64,000 nucleotides of DNA, taken from NCBI GenBank assembly GCA_043763845.1, contig JAYULE010000052.1, positions 1 through 64,000 on the forward strand. Direction: 5' to 3'. Below are positions 62,673 to 64,000 of this stretch, in pieces. Source of the stretch: Pseudopedobacter sp043763845 (GTDB lineage Bacteria; Bacteroidota; Bacteroidia; Sphingobacteriales; Sphingobacteriaceae). The position numbers were made by a program, and so were the translations under genes. The notes under the pieces were generated by a model. That model made no database searches and had not been told where the DNA came from. It worked only from the letters and a program-made list of their open reading frames with translations. The number at the start of each line of letters is the position of its first letter. Positions within the stretch are counted from its first letter, which is position 1.

Positions 62673-63802
62673 TACGGTAAAATGGCGCTTAATGTTTTCT
62701 CCAAATCCTCTCCCCTCAAATTTTTAGCAATAATTTTACCATCTGGCCCTATTAAAAAATTTTGAGGAATACTTTTTATCCCATACAATTCTACCTCTTT
62801 ACCATTAAAATAATTTAAGCTTGATACGTTTGGCCAAGCTAAACCATCATCGGCAATTGCCTTAACCCAAGGGGCTTTTGCTTTATCTAATGAAACACCT
62901 AAAACAATAAAATTCTTGTTTTTAAATTTTTGAAATGCGCTTACCACATTCGGGTTTTCTTGCCTACAAGGGCCACACCACGATGCCCAAAAATCTAACA
63001 ATACATATTTCCCCTTAAAATCTGAAAGTTGTATTTCTTTATCATCGGGATTTTTTGCCGAAAAGTTTGGGGCCATACTGCCAATTGATGTAAATTTATT
63101 AGCGGCAATTTGCTCACCCAAATATTTACCTAAACCAGTTTTTTTAACATCTTTACCTAAAGAATTGTATAAAGGTTCTAATACAAGTACGTCCATAATT
63201 TTGCCACCAAACTCGCTGTTAAGCATAAACAAACTTACATACGAGTTTGGATAATCTTTAAAAAACTGGCTAATTAAAATTTTTCTTTGTGCAGTAATAT
63301 CTAAATAACGCTGTTGTAAGGGTTTTATTAAGGAAGTGTCGGTTCGTTTATTTTCGGGTATTTTAGCAAAATCTAGGTTAAGGGCAGCCACCTGTTTATC
63401 AAAAGGCAATGTGTAATTATTAAATTGTATAAATTCATCTTGTATTTTAGAGTTCAAAACCGTGGCAAACTTTACCGAATCTTTAAAGTTTACGGTTGAT
63501 TTTGAAGGTTCGATAAACATTCTAAAAGCATCTTTTGTGAATGCTTCTTTTGGTTCTAAATTCCCCTCGTGATCTAAAATTAAAACAGCAAAAGAGGGTT
63601 CTAATAATTTAAAATCGAACTCAAAAACTCCTTTTTCTAATTTGGCTGTATTTATTTCTTGCGCTCCGTTTGCTTGGTAAGCCAAATGCATTTTAGCTTT
63701 AACAGTTATATTACTGCTAGGTTTTACACGCAAATTAAAATTGTTTTGGGCTGCTGCAAAAAAAGGTAAAAATGCAATTGATAGAATAAATAGTTTTTTC
63801 AT
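62672..63802 (-). CDS. TlpA-like thiol-disulfide oxidoreductase
   Basis: 376 aa with a signal peptide (LFILSIAFLPFFAAAQ). The N-terminal ~110 residues resemble the DUF4369-type domain often fused to Bacteroidota thioredoxins (MHLAYQANGAQEINTAKLEK). A helical middle is followed by a C-terminal AhpC/TSA-thioredoxin domain with LLDFWASWCGPCRQENPNV (WCGPC active site) and IKSIPQNFLIGPDGKI with the cis-Pro. It acts in the periplasm in disulfide or redox handling. It is probably co-transcribed with the upstream arginase-family gene. Confidence 0.85.
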   Translation of the reverse strand: MKKLFILSIAFLPFFAAAQNNFNLRVKPSSNITVKAKMHLAYQANGAQEINTAKLEKGVFEFDFKLLEPSFAVLILDHEGNLEPKEAFTKDAFRMFIEPSKSTVNFKDSVKFATVLNSKIQDEFIQFNNYTLPFDKQVAALNLDFAKIPENKRTDTSLIKPLQQRYLDITAQRKILISQFFKDYPNSYVSLFMLNSEFGGKIMDVLVLEPLYNSLGKDVKKTGLGKYLGEQIAANKFTSIGSMAPNFSAKNPDDKEIQLSDFKGKYVLLDFWASWCGPCRQENPNVVSAFQKFKNKNFIVLGVSLDKAKAPWVKAIADDGLAWPNVSSLNYFNGKEVELYGIKSIPQNFLIGPDGKIIAKNLRGEDLEKTLSAILP

Positions 63803-63808
63803 TTTTAT

Positions 63809-64000
63809 TTAATTTAATTTTTGGTAAGTGCGCCACCATAAATTGGGTAGTTCGCCTTGGGTTGCTAATTCGTAATCTTGATAAAGGCAAGGTACTAAAT
63901 GAAAGCGTTCGTTTTTAGATCCTATATTGGGGTATGGTACCTGCATCCACCAGCGGTTTGTTTTTTTGCTTTTTACAAAAATCAGTTCGTGGGTATTATG
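63809..64000 (-). CDS. Arginase/formimidoylglutamase-family protein, C-terminal end (partial)
   Basis: The last 63 codons of a gene that starts beyond the window. The protein end includes HELIFVKSKKTNRWWMQVPY and HLVPCLYQDYELATQGELPN and ends WWRTYQKLN. This resembles the C-terminal extension of Bacteroidota arginase-family (formimidoylglutamase-like) proteins. The catalytic part is not in view, so the assignment is moderate. The stop lies only 6 bp before the TlpA-like start. Confidence 0.55.
   Translation of the reverse strand, partial: HNTHELIFVKSKKTNRWWMQVPYPNIGSKNERFHLVPCLYQDYELATQGELPNLWWRTYQKLN

Overview
The window looks like a chromosomal segment of a low-GC Bacteroidota, probably of the Sphingobacteriaceae (Pedobacter-like) type; the family is an inference. 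Support comes from a SusC/SusD pair, a protein with a type IX secretion C-terminal domain, a UpxY-type NusG paralogue, bacillithiol synthesis (BshC), TAnnTTTG-type promoters, and few Shine-Dalgarno sequences. The composition is AT-rich throughout, with short GC-rich islands that are repeats rather than genes.

About 0.5-26.6 kb is one exopolysaccharide/surface-polysaccharide locus, nearly all on the minus strand. Read in transcription order it has: two large extracellular lectin-like proteins (one malectin/T9SS, one sugar-dehydrogenase-like), a Wza-type export lipoprotein, a Wzc-type chain-length protein/tyrosine kinase, a Wzy/O-antigen-ligase-like membrane protein, a small glycoside-hydrolase-like protein, two GT4 enzymes, a Wzx-type flippase, two GT2 enzymes, UDP-glucose dehydrogenase, a WcaJ-type initiating sugar-phosphate transferase, and an ADP-heptose module (rfaE1, gmhA, rfaE2, GT9). 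A plus-strand paralogue of the glycoside-hydrolase-like protein sits at the far end. A UpxY-like NusG and a small HTH protein are transcribed divergently from the head of the locus. Copies of a short element with terminal inverted repeats lie at the module boundaries.

About 28-41.8 kb holds an apparent nutrient-utilisation unit on the plus strand: SusC, SusD, a flavin amine oxidase, two class III aminotransferases, succinate-semialdehyde dehydrogenase, an NhaC-family carrier and a GNAT protein, with no glycan-degrading enzyme. It reads as amine/GABA use fed by a SusCD importer. An unrecognised 325-aa protein is encoded divergently upstream.

About 41.8-64 kb is mostly housekeeping: rnhA, acs, folK, sppA, corA, a WbqC-like protein, a GT2, a YciE/DUF892 protein, aroQ, folC, an Ldh-family oxidoreductase, bshC, rimO, rsgA, a TlpA-like thioredoxin lipoprotein and the end of an arginase-family gene. 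A small accessory islet lies at 53.4-55.6 kb (membrane protein with its own promoter, Rpn/PD-(D/E)XK nuclease, group II intron-like scar). Intergenic regions here are rich in hairpin-forming repeats: an array of about 100-bp units (41.8-42.2 kb), covarying hairpins (59.9-60.1 kb), a degenerate G/C-rich tract (44.9-45.1 kb) and tiny GC-rich palindromes nested inside other repeats. I saw no rRNA, tRNA, CRISPR array, classical transposase or prophage.
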